Positions 9,167-18,020 of a stretch of DNA of 64,000 bases are shown one piece after another. The notes under the pieces were generated by a model that saw only the letters and a program-made list of their open reading frames with translations, was not told the origin of the DNA and ran no database searches. The first letter of the stretch is position 1. Every line of letters starts with the position of its first letter. This DNA is from Massilia eburnea (GTDB lineage Bacteria > Pseudomonadota > Gammaproteobacteria > Burkholderiales > Burkholderiaceae_D). Made by a program: the position numbers and the translations under genes. The DNA lies in assembly GCF_009720745.1 (NCBI RefSeq), contig NZ_WNKX01000001.1, forward strand, positions 372,001 through 436,000, read 5' to 3'.

Positions 9167-12157
9167 ATGAAGATCACTTCCCAACGTGTGCGGATGACGC
9201 TTGTTGCACACGCCCTTGCAATGGCTTTCGCTGGGACGGCCGTTGCACAATCGAATGCCACCGGTACCATCTTCGGCCAGGTCACCAACGCCAGCGGCGC
9301 CACCGTGGTGCTGGAGAACGTGGCCACCGGCGCGCGCCGTACCGTGACTGTGGACGCCACCGGGCATTACAACGCGAACTCCATGCAGCCTGGCGCTTAC
9401 AAGGTGATGCTGGTGCGCGGCGGCACCGTCGAGCGCACGCTCGAAGTGGAAGCGCTGATTGGACAGGGTGTGGAAGCTTCATTTGAAACTGTGCAGGCGG
9501 TGAGCGTTACCGGCCGGCGCGCATCGATTGACGTGACCAACACCAACAACGGCGTGGTCTTCACGGCGCGCCAACTGGATGCGCTGCCGATCGGGCAAAG
9601 CATTTCGGCCATTATCCAGCTGGCGCCCGGCACCACGCGCGCCAACCCGCGTATCGGCGGCGATAGTTTCGGCGGCTCGGGCGTGACGGAGAACGCCTAC
9701 TATATCAACGGCTTCCCGGTCACCAACGTGTATCGCCAGATCGGTTCGACCACCCTGCCCTTCTTCGCCATTGCACAGGCGCAGATCCTGCAGGGCGGCT
9801 ACAGCGCGGAATTCGGCCGCTCCACCGGCGGCGTGGTGAACATCACCACCAAGAGCGGCACCAACACCTGGGAAGCCGGCGCCGTGATGCAGTACACGCC
9901 GAACTGGCTGCGCGACAAGCCGAAGGACACCTACTATCCGGAGACAGGCCACAATCCCAAGACCGATGGCAAGCTGCTCACCTACCGTGGCGCCAACACC
10001 GCCAACGACGTCTTCGGCAGCGCCTATGTCGGCGGCCCGCTGATCAAGGACAAGCTGTTCATGTTCGCCAATATCGAAGACGACCGCTTCACCACCAGCT
10101 ACATCAGCAAGGACTCCGACTCGCTGAACAAGACCAACGGCTGGACCAAGCGCAAGACCATGACGCCGCGCTACATGGTCAAGCTCGATTACAACGTCAG
10201 CGACGAACATCGCCTCGAATTCACCCAGATCCACGACGAGTACAAGAAGACGCAGCAGAATTACGGCTTCGACTACGCCACCCTGCAGCACAACGATATC
10301 GTCGCCGGCGGCACCACGGGCGACGGCGCCAAGACCGACGACTCGATCCTCAAATACACCGGCTTCCTGACCGACAACCTGACGGTAACCGCACTGGCCG
10401 GCCGCTTCAAGTCGACCTATCCGCAAAGCCGCGAAGGCTACGTGCCGGGGCTGTACCAGGTCAGCGCGCCCCTGCGCGCCCAGGTTCCAGGCCTGACATA
10501 CAACAACCCGCAGACCATCGGCGGCACCATCCAGGTACCGAATGCGGAAGACAGGCAATCCACCCTGCGCCTGGACGTGGAATACAAGCTTGGCGCCCAC
10601 GCCCTGCGCGCCGGTATCGACCGCAACAACGTTTCGTCCGTCAACGGTTCGGAACTGGCCGGCGGCGGCGAATACTTCTACCTGCGTTCCGACAATCCGA
10701 ATGCAAACGTCACCGGCGGCCGCTCGCCGGCATCGGGCGGCGGCTTTGGTCCGCAAGGCTATTACGTCGACATCTATCACCAGAGCGACTCGGCCTCGCC
10801 AAAGACCGACCAGGCCGCGCAATACATCCAGGACCGCTGGCAAATTACCGACAACCTGCTGCTTGACCTGGGCCTGCGCAACGAGCAGTTCACGAACAAG
10901 AACAGCTTCGGCGAGCCATACGCCTCGCAGCGCCACATGCTGGCGCCGCGCCTGGGCGCAGCCTGGGACGTGCACGGCGACGGCACCCTGAAGGCGTTTG
11001 CCAACGCCGGCCGCTACCACCTTCAGATCCCGACCAGCGTGGCGCAGCGTATCGCAGGCAATCCGGTGCACATCGACCAATACTTCACCTACACCGGCGT
11101 CGATCCTGTGACCGGTGCGCCGACTGGACTGAACGAAATCAGCCCGCCTTTCTCCGCTGCTAATGAATGGGGTAAGCCAAAAGACGCACGCCAGGTAGCA
11201 GCAGCCAACCTGGGCGCCACCTACCAGGATGAACTGGCGCTGGGCTTCGAAGCGGCGCTGAATCCGGAATACACGGTCGGCTCCAAAGTCACCTACAGGA
11301 CCCTGCGCAACACCATCGAAGACTGGTGCGACCAGCGTCCGGTTGATGCCTGGGCCAAGAGGAACGGCATCGACAACAGCGGCTACGGCATGCCATGCCT
11401 GCTGGTCAACCCTGGGCGCGCCAACACCCTGACGCTGGACCTGCGCGGCAACGGCCAGCTGGTCACCATCCCGCTGTCGGCCGCGGACATGGGCCTGCCG
11501 AAGGTGAAGCGCATCTACACCGCGCTCGATATGTTCGTCGAGCATCCGTTCCGCAACGGCTGGTACGGCAAGGTTAACTACACCCTGTCGCGCAGCCGCG
11601 GCAATATGGAAGGCCAGGTGATGTCCGATATCGGCCAGGCCGACATCGCCGCCACCACGGCCTTCGATTTCCCGGAGCTGATGGACGGCGCGGACGGCCT
11701 GCTGCCGAACAACCACACCCACGTGCTCAAGGCTTTCGGCTACTACCAGGTGGCGCCTGAATGGACGGTGGGCGGCAACATCAATATTGTCACCGGCGGT
11801 CCGAAGTCCTGTATCGGCAACCTGCCGCATGCACTGGACCAGAACGGCACCAATCCTGGCGGCTGGTACGGCTCCGCCAACTTCTATTGCGACGAGAAGC
11901 TGGCGCCGCGCGGTTCGGCGGGCACGCTGCCGACCGACTTCCGCATCGCGCTGAATGCAGCCTATTCGCCGCGCATGTTCAAGGGCCTGACGCTGAAGGC
12001 GGACGTATTCAACCTGCTGAACCGTCAGACCGTCCTGGCTACCCAGCCGGTCTACAACTCCGGCAAGGATACCGTCAGCCCGTACTACGGCGAAGTGCTG
12101 GGGCGTGCGCCTGAACGCCAGGTGCGCTTCACGGCGGAATACAACCATAAGTTCTAA
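9167..12157 (+). CDS. Oar-like TonB-dependent receptor with N-terminal regulatory-like domain
   Basis: A 996-residue outer-membrane protein. The ATG follows CAGGAGACGAA. The signal peptide ends AVAQ near residue 28. A carboxypeptidase-regulatory-like beta domain follows (about 30-105, TGTIFGQVTNASGATVVLENV). Next come a short TonB-box-like stretch (AVSVTG), a plug (about 130-245, with AQILQGGYSAEFGRSTGGVVNI) and a large beta-barrel. Barrel strands run to the end (RQVRFTAEYNHKF), with the terminal aromatic residue needed for outer-membrane insertion. The Oar-like architecture and the two preceding hydrolases on the same strand (132-bp gap) point to uptake of an alpha-linked oligosaccharide. 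The substrate itself is not visible. Confidence 0.92.
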   Translation: MKITSQRVRMTLVAHALAMAFAGTAVAQSNATGTIFGQVTNASGATVVLENVATGARRTVTVDATGHYNANSMQPGAYKVMLVRGGTVERTLEVEALIGQGVEASFETVQAVSVTGRRASIDVTNTNNGVVFTARQLDALPIGQSISAIIQLAPGTTRANPRIGGDSFGGSGVTENAYYINGFPVTNVYRQIGSTTLPFFAIAQAQILQGGYSAEFGRSTGGVVNITTKSGTNTWEAGAVMQYTPNWLRDKPKDTYYPETGHNPKTDGKLLTYRGANTANDVFGSAYVGGPLIKDKLFMFANIEDDRFTTSYISKDSDSLNKTNGWTKRKTMTPRYMVKLDYNVSDEHRLEFTQIHDEYKKTQQNYGFDYATLQHNDIVAGGTTGDGAKTDDSILKYTGFLTDNLTVTALAGRFKSTYPQSREGYVPGLYQVSAPLRAQVPGLTYNNPQTIGGTIQVPNAEDRQSTLRLDVEYKLGAHALRAGIDRNNVSSVNGSELAGGGEYFYLRSDNPNANVTGGRSPASGGGFGPQGYYVDIYHQSDSASPKTDQAAQYIQDRWQITDNLLLDLGLRNEQFTNKNSFGEPYASQRHMLAPRLGAAWDVHGDGTLKAFANAGRYHLQIPTSVAQRIAGNPVHIDQYFTYTGVDPVTGAPTGLNEISPPFSAANEWGKPKDARQVAAANLGATYQDELALGFEAALNPEYTVGSKVTYRTLRNTIEDWCDQRPVDAWAKRNGIDNSGYGMPCLLVNPGRANTLTLDLRGNGQLVTIPLSAADMGLPKVKRIYTALDMFVEHPFRNGWYGKVNYTLSRSRGNMEGQVMSDIGQADIAATTAFDFPELMDGADGLLPNNHTHVLKAFGYYQVAPEWTVGGNINIVTGGPKSCIGNLPHALDQNGTNPGGWYGSANFYCDEKLAPRGSAGTLPTDFRIALNAAYSPRMFKGLTLKADVFNLLNRQTVLATQPVYNSGKDTVSPYYGEVLGRAPERQVRFTAEYNHKF

Positions 12158-12167
12158 GCTTGCCGCA

Positions 12168-12199
12168 TGAGGAAGCGGGGGTTGCTCCCCGCTTCCTCA
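12168..12199. terminator. Strong hairpin after the TonB receptor gene
   Basis: TGAGGAAGCGGGG-GTTGCT-CCCCGCTTCCTCA is a perfect 13-bp stem starting 11 bp after the receptor stop. It is not followed by a clear T-run (AAGTGC follows), so it may be a weak or Rho-assisted terminator or a 3'-end stabiliser. The -35 box of the marR promoter starts 7 bp later. Confidence 0.6.
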
Positions 12200-12205
12200 A
12201 AGTGC

Positions 12206-12235
12206 TTGACAAACGTTGCCTAGGCAACGTATAGT
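12206..12235 (+). promoter_or_regulatory. Sigma-70 promoter of marR with operator in the spacer
   Basis: TTGACA (12206-12211) and TATAGT (12230-12235) are separated by 18 bp, which is occupied by the 18-bp palindrome described next. The predicted transcription start falls at about 12242, the A of the marR ATG, and no Shine-Dalgarno sequence is present, so the message is probably leaderless. A repressor bound to the spacer would block polymerase, giving autoregulation. Confidence 0.75.
12213..12230. promoter_or_regulatory. MarR operator 1 (18-bp perfect palindrome)
   Basis: ACGTTGCCTAGGCAACGT is fully symmetrical around CCTAGG. Its 12-bp core TTGCCTAGGCAA recurs in operator 2 upstream of the pump genes. 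Two copies of one palindrome flanking a marR gene strongly imply that its product binds them. Confidence 0.8.
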
Positions 12236-12241
12236 TCATTT

Positions 12242-12667
12242 ATGAACAAACACCCCGACCCGCGCCGTGTTGCCCGCCTCATCAGCCGTGCCCAGAATGC
12301 GCTGGCGGATGAACTGGACGTCAAGCTTGTACCTTTTGACATCACGGCGGCCCAATACGTCGTCCTGTCGACGCTGCACAGCGGCCGTGCCAATATCGCC
12401 GCGCAGATCTGCAAGGAGCTGTCCTACAGCCCCGGCGCCATGACCCGCATGCTCAACCGCCTGGAGCAGAAAGGCATGGTCCGGAAGGCGCCCAGCATCG
12501 GCAACCGCCGCACCGTGCAACTGGAATTGACTGAAGAAGGCCAGCGCCTGTTCCCAAGCCTGCTGCAAGCTTCGGGCACCGTGATCGACCAGTACTTTGG
12601 CACTTTCAGCGCGCAGGAACTCGATACCTTCGAAGCCCTGCTCTTGAAAATGTTCGCCGGGAAGTAG
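12242..12667 (+). CDS. MarR-family repressor of the adjacent efflux operon
   Basis: A 141-residue protein of normal MarR length with a central winged helix (about 50-105, including AQICKELSYSPGAMTRMLNRLEQKGMV and a wing with NRRTVQLELTEEG). MarR proteins are dimers that release DNA on binding small aromatic or toxic compounds. The gene precedes a YtcA-HlyD-FUSC pump set on the same strand. The palindrome in its own promoter and the matching one before ytcA identify likely targets. The ATG coincides with the predicted transcription start, so translation would begin without a leader. Confidence 0.9.
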   Translation: MNKHPDPRRVARLISRAQNALADELDVKLVPFDITAAQYVVLSTLHSGRANIAAQICKELSYSPGAMTRMLNRLEQKGMVRKAPSIGNRRTVQLELTEEGQRLFPSLLQASGTVIDQYFGTFSAQELDTFEALLLKMFAGK

Positions 12668-12686
12668 CTCTTTTTTTTGCCCTAAG

Positions 12687-12702
12687 CATTGCCTAGGCAA
12701 TG
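12687..12702. promoter_or_regulatory. MarR operator 2 before the efflux operon
   Basis: CATTGCCTAGGCAATG is a 16-bp perfect palindrome sharing the TTGCCTAGGCAA core with operator 1. It lies 18 bp before the ytcA-like start, upstream of its AAGGAA ribosome site (12710-12715). It should repress the pump genes. Clear -35/-10 boxes were not found next to it. Confidence 0.78.
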
Positions 12703-12720
12703 ATTCATTAAGGAATAGAT

Positions 12721-12930
12721 ATGGAACCATCGATCAATGTGCTGGGGGCGTATTTCCCCGACTGGCTGTTCTGCATGGCCGGAGCGACGGTGCTGTGCTT
12801 CCTGCTGCACGCCGTGCTGGAGGCACGCGGCTGGCTGGCCGGCGCGCCAGCGCACCTGCTGGCACTGGGCTACCCAGCACTGGCGACCGTGCTTTCACTT
12901 TCGGCCTGGCTCGTATTTTTCCAACACTAA
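12721..12930 (+). CDS. YtcA-like small membrane protein
   Basis: 69 residues with two hydrophobic helices (about 14-34 and 42-66). The N-terminal phrase INVLGAYFPDWLFCMAGA resembles the YtcA family encoded next to mdtN in enterobacteria, although here the usual N-terminal lipoprotein signal is missing. AAGGAA lies upstream at good spacing. The gene is 9 bp before the HlyD adaptor and clearly in the same operon. YtcA-like and AaeX-like proteins accompany FUSC pumps, but their function is not established. Confidence 0.7.
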   Translation: MEPSINVLGAYFPDWLFCMAGATVLCFLLHAVLEARGWLAGAPAHLLALGYPALATVLSLSAWLVFFQH

Positions 12931-12939
12931 GGTGATGTT

Positions 12940-13965
12940 ATGAAGAAGACCAAGAATTCGCGGCGCTGGACCGCCATCGTGCTGGCCCTGATGCTGGCCG
13001 CAATCGGCCTGGCCATCTACGTCATCCGCTCGATCGACAATTCGCCTCGCACGGACGACGCTTACGTCTACGCCGACACCATCAACGTCGCGCCCGAAGT
13101 AAACGGACGCATTGTGGAATTGCCGGTAGCGGACAACCAGCGGGTGAAAAAAGGCGACCTGCTGTTTCGCATCGATCCCGAGCCTTTCAAGGAAACGCTG
13201 GCCAAGGCCGAAGCCAGCCTGGTGGCGCTGGACAGCGAGATCAAACTGACCCAGCGCTCCGTGGAAGCCCAGAAGTTCGCCGCCGCCGCGGCCCGCGCCA
13301 ACGTCGAACACGCCCAGGCGGCATCCGAGCAGGCCAACGATTCGCTGGCGCGCCTGGAGCCGCTGCTTAGCAAGGGTTTTGTCTCAGCCGAGCGCATCGA
13401 CCAGGCACGCACCGCGCGGCGCAGCGCGCAATCCCAGCTTAGCGCCGCACTGCTTGATGCACGGCGTGCCGAAGCCGCCGTCAGCGGCGTCGATGCCCTG
13501 GTGGCGAAGCGCGAAGTGGCGAAGGCCGAAATCGCCCTGGCCCGCCTGAATCTCTCCTATACCGAAGTACGCGCACCAGGCGACGGCATCGTGCTGAACC
13601 TGAAGACGTCCGCCGGCCAGTTCGTCGGCGCGGGCCACCCGGTGTTCACCCTCGCCAGCTCCGACCGCTGGTACGTGGTGGCCAATTTCCGTGAGACCGA
13701 TCTGGCAGGGATCAAGTCCGGCCGCCACGCCCAGGTCTACCTGCTTGGCGATGCGCACAAGCGCTACAGCGGAACCGTGGAATCGATCGGCTACGGCGTG
13801 TTCCCCGACGATGGCGGCACCGAGGTGGCAGGCCTGCCGCACGTACCGCGTTCGATCAACTGGGTGCGGGTGGCGCAGCGCTTCCCGGTACGTATCCTGG
13901 TCGAAAAGCCTGATGCGGCCTTCCGCATCGGCGCCTCCGCAGTCGCCGTACTTGCCGCCAAGTGA
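12940..13965 (+). CDS. HlyD/MdtN-like membrane fusion protein of efflux pump
   Basis: 341 residues. One N-terminal transmembrane helix (about 10-30) is followed by RTDDAYVYADTINVAPEVNG, the lipoyl/barrel-sandwich hybrid of EmrA/HlyD adaptors. A coiled-coil hairpin (about 85-185, rich in Ala/Glu/Arg) comes next, then the second lipoyl half (LNLSYTEVRAPGDGIVLN) and a beta-barrel (WYVVANFRETDLAGIKSG). Such proteins bridge an inner-membrane pump to an outer-membrane channel. It is translated with the FUSC protein just downstream and resembles MdtN or AaeA. Confidence 0.88.
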   Translation: MKKTKNSRRWTAIVLALMLAAIGLAIYVIRSIDNSPRTDDAYVYADTINVAPEVNGRIVELPVADNQRVKKGDLLFRIDPEPFKETLAKAEASLVALDSEIKLTQRSVEAQKFAAAAARANVEHAQAASEQANDSLARLEPLLSKGFVSAERIDQARTARRSAQSQLSAALLDARRAEAAVSGVDALVAKREVAKAEIALARLNLSYTEVRAPGDGIVLNLKTSAGQFVGAGHPVFTLASSDRWYVVANFRETDLAGIKSGRHAQVYLLGDAHKRYSGTVESIGYGVFPDDGGTEVAGLPHVPRSINWVRVAQRFPVRILVEKPDAAFRIGASAVAVLAAK

Positions 13966-13970
13966 ACATC

Positions 13971-15701
13971 ATGGAATCGCTGATCGCACGTATCCGCACC
14001 GAACTGGCGCCCTTCCACGGACGCATGGATGCGGTGTGGCGCCTGCTGGCCAGCTGCACCATCGTGATCGTCTGTTCGATGACCCTGCAGATTCCCATGC
14101 TGTCGCTGTCGCTGATCATGGTGTTCTTCACGGCACAGGAGAACACCGTGCTGTCCCGCATGAGCGCAATCGGCCTGCTGGCCGGCAGCACGCTGGCGGT
14201 GATGGCCTCGCTGATCCTGCTGATGTTCACCATCGATTATCCGATGCTGCGCATTCTTGGCGCAGCCGTGATCGCGTTCTGCGGCATGTACTTCCTGCGG
14301 ACCAGCAAGCTGGGCGCAATCGGCTTCCTGGTCGCGCTGCTCGTGGTGAACGCGCAGGCCATGGCCGACAACTATGCAGACCCTGACGTGCTGACGCGCC
14401 TGCAGTTGTGGGTGTGGGTCGCCACCACCTACCCTGTCGTGGTGGCGATGACTATCCAGCGCCTGTTCCGGCCCGCGTTGCCTGTCAATCTGCTGGTGAG
14501 CGAATATAGCCGCCAGCTGGTCGAGATCGAGCACCAGCTCGAAGCGCGCATCACCGGCGGCAAGCCGCCCACCCTGCATGGCGCGCAGGTTGCGCGCGGC
14601 GCATTGGCATTGCAGCGGCAATTGGCCTTTGCTTCCCTGGGCCACAAGGAGCGCACTGCGGCGCGCGCCGCTGCCGTCAGCCGCCTGCATGCAGCGGCGG
14701 CGCAGCTGGCACGCCAGGCGCCTTTCGAGGCCAGCGAGGATGAGCGCCTGCAGATGATCGCGATCCGCAATGCCTGCACCACGTTGCGGCAGTGCCTGGG
14801 CCACGAAACCCCATTCACCTTCGCGGCGACGACAGCCACGGCGGGCACTGGCGGCGCCCGCAATGCGATCCTGCGCGAAATGGAACGCGCTTTGCGCGCA
14901 GCTACTGCGGCCGACAGTGACGAAGAGCAGCCCGCCGGCACGGCAAACAACGGCGCAAGCGGCGCAGTAATGCCCGCAGCAGTTCCCCGCGTGCTCTACG
15001 CCAAGTTTGCTTTCAAAGCCATCCTGGCCGCGATGATCAGCTATGTGATTTACACCAGCCTCCAATGGCCGGGGATCGGCACTGCGACGCAGACCTGCAT
15101 CATCCTGGCGCTGCCAAGCCTGGGCGCTACCACGCACAAAGGCTTGAATCGCCTGCTCGGTTGCTTGCTGGGCAGCGTGGCCGCTTTGGTGGCGACCGTA
15201 TTTGTGGTGCCGCACCTGGAGAGCATCGTCGGCCTGCTGGCCATGGCGCTGCCGGTCATTGCGGTCGGCGCATGGATCGCTGCCGGTTCACCGCGCTCCA
15301 ACTATATCGGCGTGCAGATGATGTTTGCCTTCGCCCTGGCGCAGCTGGGCAGTTTCGGCCCGGTGACCGACCTGACCGAAATTCGCGACCGCCTGCTGGG
15401 CATCATGCTTGGCCTGTCGGTATCGATTACCGTGTACACGCTGCTGTGGCCGGAGCGCGAAGGCCAGGCTCTGAAAACTGCGCTGGCGCGGCTGCGGAAA
15501 GCAGTTGCCGCATGCGCCCACGCCGATCATCACAGCATCGGCGCGGCACGCCTGCAGGCTTGGTCCCTACTGAACCAATGCCGCGAATTGCAGGCGCGTG
15601 TGGCGATGGAGCCGGGCTGGCGCGACCGCAATGCGCGCCGCATCTCGAACCTGCTGGCGAAAGCCGAAGAAAGCCTGGTGGCGCAGCAGGCCCGCACTTG
15701 A
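13971..15701 (+). CDS. FUSC-family inner-membrane efflux protein (MdtO/AaeB-like)
   Basis: About 576 residues from the ATG at 13971; a GTG at 13962 overlapping the adaptor stop is an alternative start. It has the two-halved fusaric-acid-resistance architecture: an N-terminal bundle of about five or six helices (residues 20-165), a cytoplasmic alpha-helical region (about 175-340, Ala-rich), a second helix bundle (about 350-500), and a short cytoplasmic tail. FUSC proteins export aromatic acids or dyes with an HlyD-type partner. The gene that would encode the outer-membrane factor (MdtP-like) is not next to it; the following gene is unrelated. Confidence 0.85.
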   Translation: MESLIARIRTELAPFHGRMDAVWRLLASCTIVIVCSMTLQIPMLSLSLIMVFFTAQENTVLSRMSAIGLLAGSTLAVMASLILLMFTIDYPMLRILGAAVIAFCGMYFLRTSKLGAIGFLVALLVVNAQAMADNYADPDVLTRLQLWVWVATTYPVVVAMTIQRLFRPALPVNLLVSEYSRQLVEIEHQLEARITGGKPPTLHGAQVARGALALQRQLAFASLGHKERTAARAAAVSRLHAAAAQLARQAPFEASEDERLQMIAIRNACTTLRQCLGHETPFTFAATTATAGTGGARNAILREMERALRAATAADSDEEQPAGTANNGASGAVMPAAVPRVLYAKFAFKAILAAMISYVIYTSLQWPGIGTATQTCIILALPSLGATTHKGLNRLLGCLLGSVAALVATVFVVPHLESIVGLLAMALPVIAVGAWIAAGSPRSNYIGVQMMFAFALAQLGSFGPVTDLTEIRDRLLGIMLGLSVSITVYTLLWPEREGQALKTALARLRKAVAACAHADHHSIGAARLQAWSLLNQCRELQARVAMEPGWRDRNARRISNLLAKAEESLVAQQART

Positions 15702-15842
15702 TACGCTGGTCTCGCAGGCGGCGGGCAGCAGTTTTCGGAAGCGCTACATAATCGGCTGCTTATTCAAAAGTTTCTAAAGCAAAATGTTGCCCGCAAAACT
15801 GCTAGAATATTCTTTTTGCAATAAAAGAAATCGAATCCCGCC

Positions 15843-18020
15843 GTGGCAAAACTGCACATCCTGGGGGCCCTGATCGCCCTCACTCCCCTCGCCTTTGCTC
15901 AACCAGTTGAAACGCCAAACCCCGTACGCACCGCTACGCTGGCAAGCGATTACGTGATGCGCGAGCTTGGCTCCCGCCTGGTAATCAAACAAGGCAAGAC
16001 TATCCAGCCGGATAAGGCCAGCAAGAATCGATATTCAGCCGAACAGTTGGCTGCAGTGCGCACCGTGTTCGGCAGCGAAGATCCGTTCTTGGTCAAGCGC
16101 CTGCCGGCAACTGGCGGCCGTACCAATTACAGTATTACGCTGCCCGCCAATGAATACCTGGCCGACCAGAACCAGGTGAAATGGGCGCAGACCAGCATGC
16201 AGGTGGGCGTAGCGCCGAACGGCAGCCTGACCGTCAACGGCAGCCTCCCTTCGCTGAGCTTCACCGACAAGGGCGACCGCTTCGACCTGGAAAACATGCG
16301 CAGCTCGGGCACCATGCAGCCAGACTATTGGACCGGCAAATCGCGCGGCGAGATTGGCAAGATGCGCTTTACCCTGGCGAGCGAAGAAGGCGACGGATTC
16401 ACTGTCAGCGACACCCACTACAGTAACGAGATGAAACGCCAGGGCCAATACTATGGCGGACTATCCGAAATCACTTTCGGCAGCTTCAGCACGCATGACC
16501 AATCCGTCGACAATGTGCACCTGGCCTTACGCTGGCGCAAACTCGATGCAAGCGCGATGACCGGCCTGAAACAGGAAATGGACAGGATGCGTGGCGAAGG
16601 CGCGGACGACAATGCAGGCCAGCTGCTGGCACGTTATGCACCTCTGCTCAAACGCCTGGTCAAGCTTGGCGCTGCGCTGGACATCGAAGACCTCAGTGGC
16701 AGCTACAACGGCCAGAAGGTTGTCATCAAGGGCAGCATGGCGCTGCCCAATGCTTCCGATGCCGACTTTGAATCCGGCACCGCTTTCGTCAAGAAAATGG
16801 CGGGCAGGCTGGAAATCGCCGTTCCACTCCCTTTGCTGCGCGAGATTGCCGATGCCATGGCCCGCAACGACAAGTCCAGGGAAAAGGCGAAGATGACGGT
16901 TGAGCAGATGTCGGCACAGATCTACGAAATGATGCTTGGCAAAGCACTGGCCAACAATTACGCGCGCCTGGACAAGAACATGCTGCGCACCACCATTGAA
17001 CTGAAAGGCGGCCTGCTCGCAATCAACGGTAACGTCACGCCGATCGAACCTTTGCTGGCGCTGTTCGAAGACAAGAATCTGCCACCGGCCGATACCGAAC
17101 CGCCTGTCGCCATCAGCATGCGCGACCGTGGAGTGGAAGCGGCCCAGCTGTTTGCGCTGAACGGCGACGGCGAAGGCCAGCTTGATATGTGCGAACGGAC
17201 TGCAGCCGGACTCGGTGTCGAGAAAGATCTGCAGCAGGCGATTTCTTGGTGCACCAAAGCCTTCGATCAAGAGCAGTATTCGGCGGCAAATGTCCTGGGT
17301 CAGCTTTACCTGAAGGGGGAACTGGAAGACGCCGCGATTCCAGGCATGGTCCAGAAGGCTGCCGACGAGGGCGAAAACTGGAAGGCGCAGTACCTGATGT
17401 ACCTGCTGCTCAGCGAAGGCAAAGGCGTGACCAGGGACAAGAAGAAGGCTCAAGCCTACCTGCAGCAGGCTGCCGACCAGGGATTTGCCGATGCGGTCAA
17501 GGCAATGAAGGAAGCCGATGCAAACTACCAGCCACCTGCGCGCAACGGTTCCGACGACGCCACGTCAGATGCATGGTCCTTCCCTGCGAGCGTAGAAGCC
17601 GGCTACTACGTCAAACGGGAATTCCGCTTCGACAAAGATAAACACCGAAAGCTTTCTGTCTCGATGGATAACCTTCAAGCACATGAGAAATGGGGGCCGT
17701 TGCTTGGCGTCTGCGTTTCCGCCATCAATCCAAGCGATACGGCCTGTTTCAAATTGATTGGCGAACGAGGAGAATCGCCTTCAATTCACGTCGATAGCGA
17801 TATTCGAGGCCCTCGAAGCACGCAGTCGACCAATGAAAAATGGCTGGATATTAAGTACAAGCCGGGCGACAAATTCGACCTCGTCGTCTACACGCGCGGA
17901 AAAGAGGTTCACTTTGTCGTCAACGGCGACGACTCGCTGGTGCAGGAGGTGAATTTCCCGGTTGAAGTCATGATGCTTAATTGCTCAACCGCCGATTGCA
18001 AGTTTGACGTCCAGCACTAA
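15843..18020 (+). CDS. Secreted DUF945 (YdgA-like) and Sel1-repeat fusion protein
   Basis: A 725-residue protein from a GTG start, with a signal peptide (LGALIALTPLAFAQ). Residues about 30-410 look like the DUF945/YdgA family of periplasmic proteins (GGLSEITFGSFSTHD; a helical stretch near 310-350; LKGGLLAINGNVTPIEPLLALF). Residues about 425-540 form Sel1/TPR-like helices (GLGVEKDLQQAISWCTKAFD; GKGVTRDKKKAQAYLQQAADQG). Residues about 555-725 are a beta-rich domain with several cysteines that I do not recognise. Sel1 repeats usually bind proteins. This three-part arrangement is unusual. Its stop codon overlaps the convergent pentapeptide gene by 4 bp. Confidence 0.65.
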   Translation: MAKLHILGALIALTPLAFAQPVETPNPVRTATLASDYVMRELGSRLVIKQGKTIQPDKASKNRYSAEQLAAVRTVFGSEDPFLVKRLPATGGRTNYSITLPANEYLADQNQVKWAQTSMQVGVAPNGSLTVNGSLPSLSFTDKGDRFDLENMRSSGTMQPDYWTGKSRGEIGKMRFTLASEEGDGFTVSDTHYSNEMKRQGQYYGGLSEITFGSFSTHDQSVDNVHLALRWRKLDASAMTGLKQEMDRMRGEGADDNAGQLLARYAPLLKRLVKLGAALDIEDLSGSYNGQKVVIKGSMALPNASDADFESGTAFVKKMAGRLEIAVPLPLLREIADAMARNDKSREKAKMTVEQMSAQIYEMMLGKALANNYARLDKNMLRTTIELKGGLLAINGNVTPIEPLLALFEDKNLPPADTEPPVAISMRDRGVEAAQLFALNGDGEGQLDMCERTAAGLGVEKDLQQAISWCTKAFDQEQYSAANVLGQLYLKGELEDAAIPGMVQKAADEGENWKAQYLMYLLLSEGKGVTRDKKKAQAYLQQAADQGFADAVKAMKEADANYQPPARNGSDDATSDAWSFPASVEAGYYVKREFRFDKDKHRKLSVSMDNLQAHEKWGPLLGVCVSAINPSDTACFKLIGERGESPSIHVDSDIRGPRSTQSTNEKWLDIKYKPGDKFDLVVYTRGKEVHFVVNGDDSLVQEVNFPVEVMMLNCSTADCKFDVQH

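Noticed and set aside
9479..12148. Long minus-strand open frame opposite the Oar-like receptor
   Set aside because: Antisense shadow of a gene with clear plug and barrel motifs, with a low-complexity translation.
12671..12678. T-run after marR as an intrinsic terminator
   Set aside because: No stem-loop precedes it; the palindrome lies downstream and is better explained as an operator.
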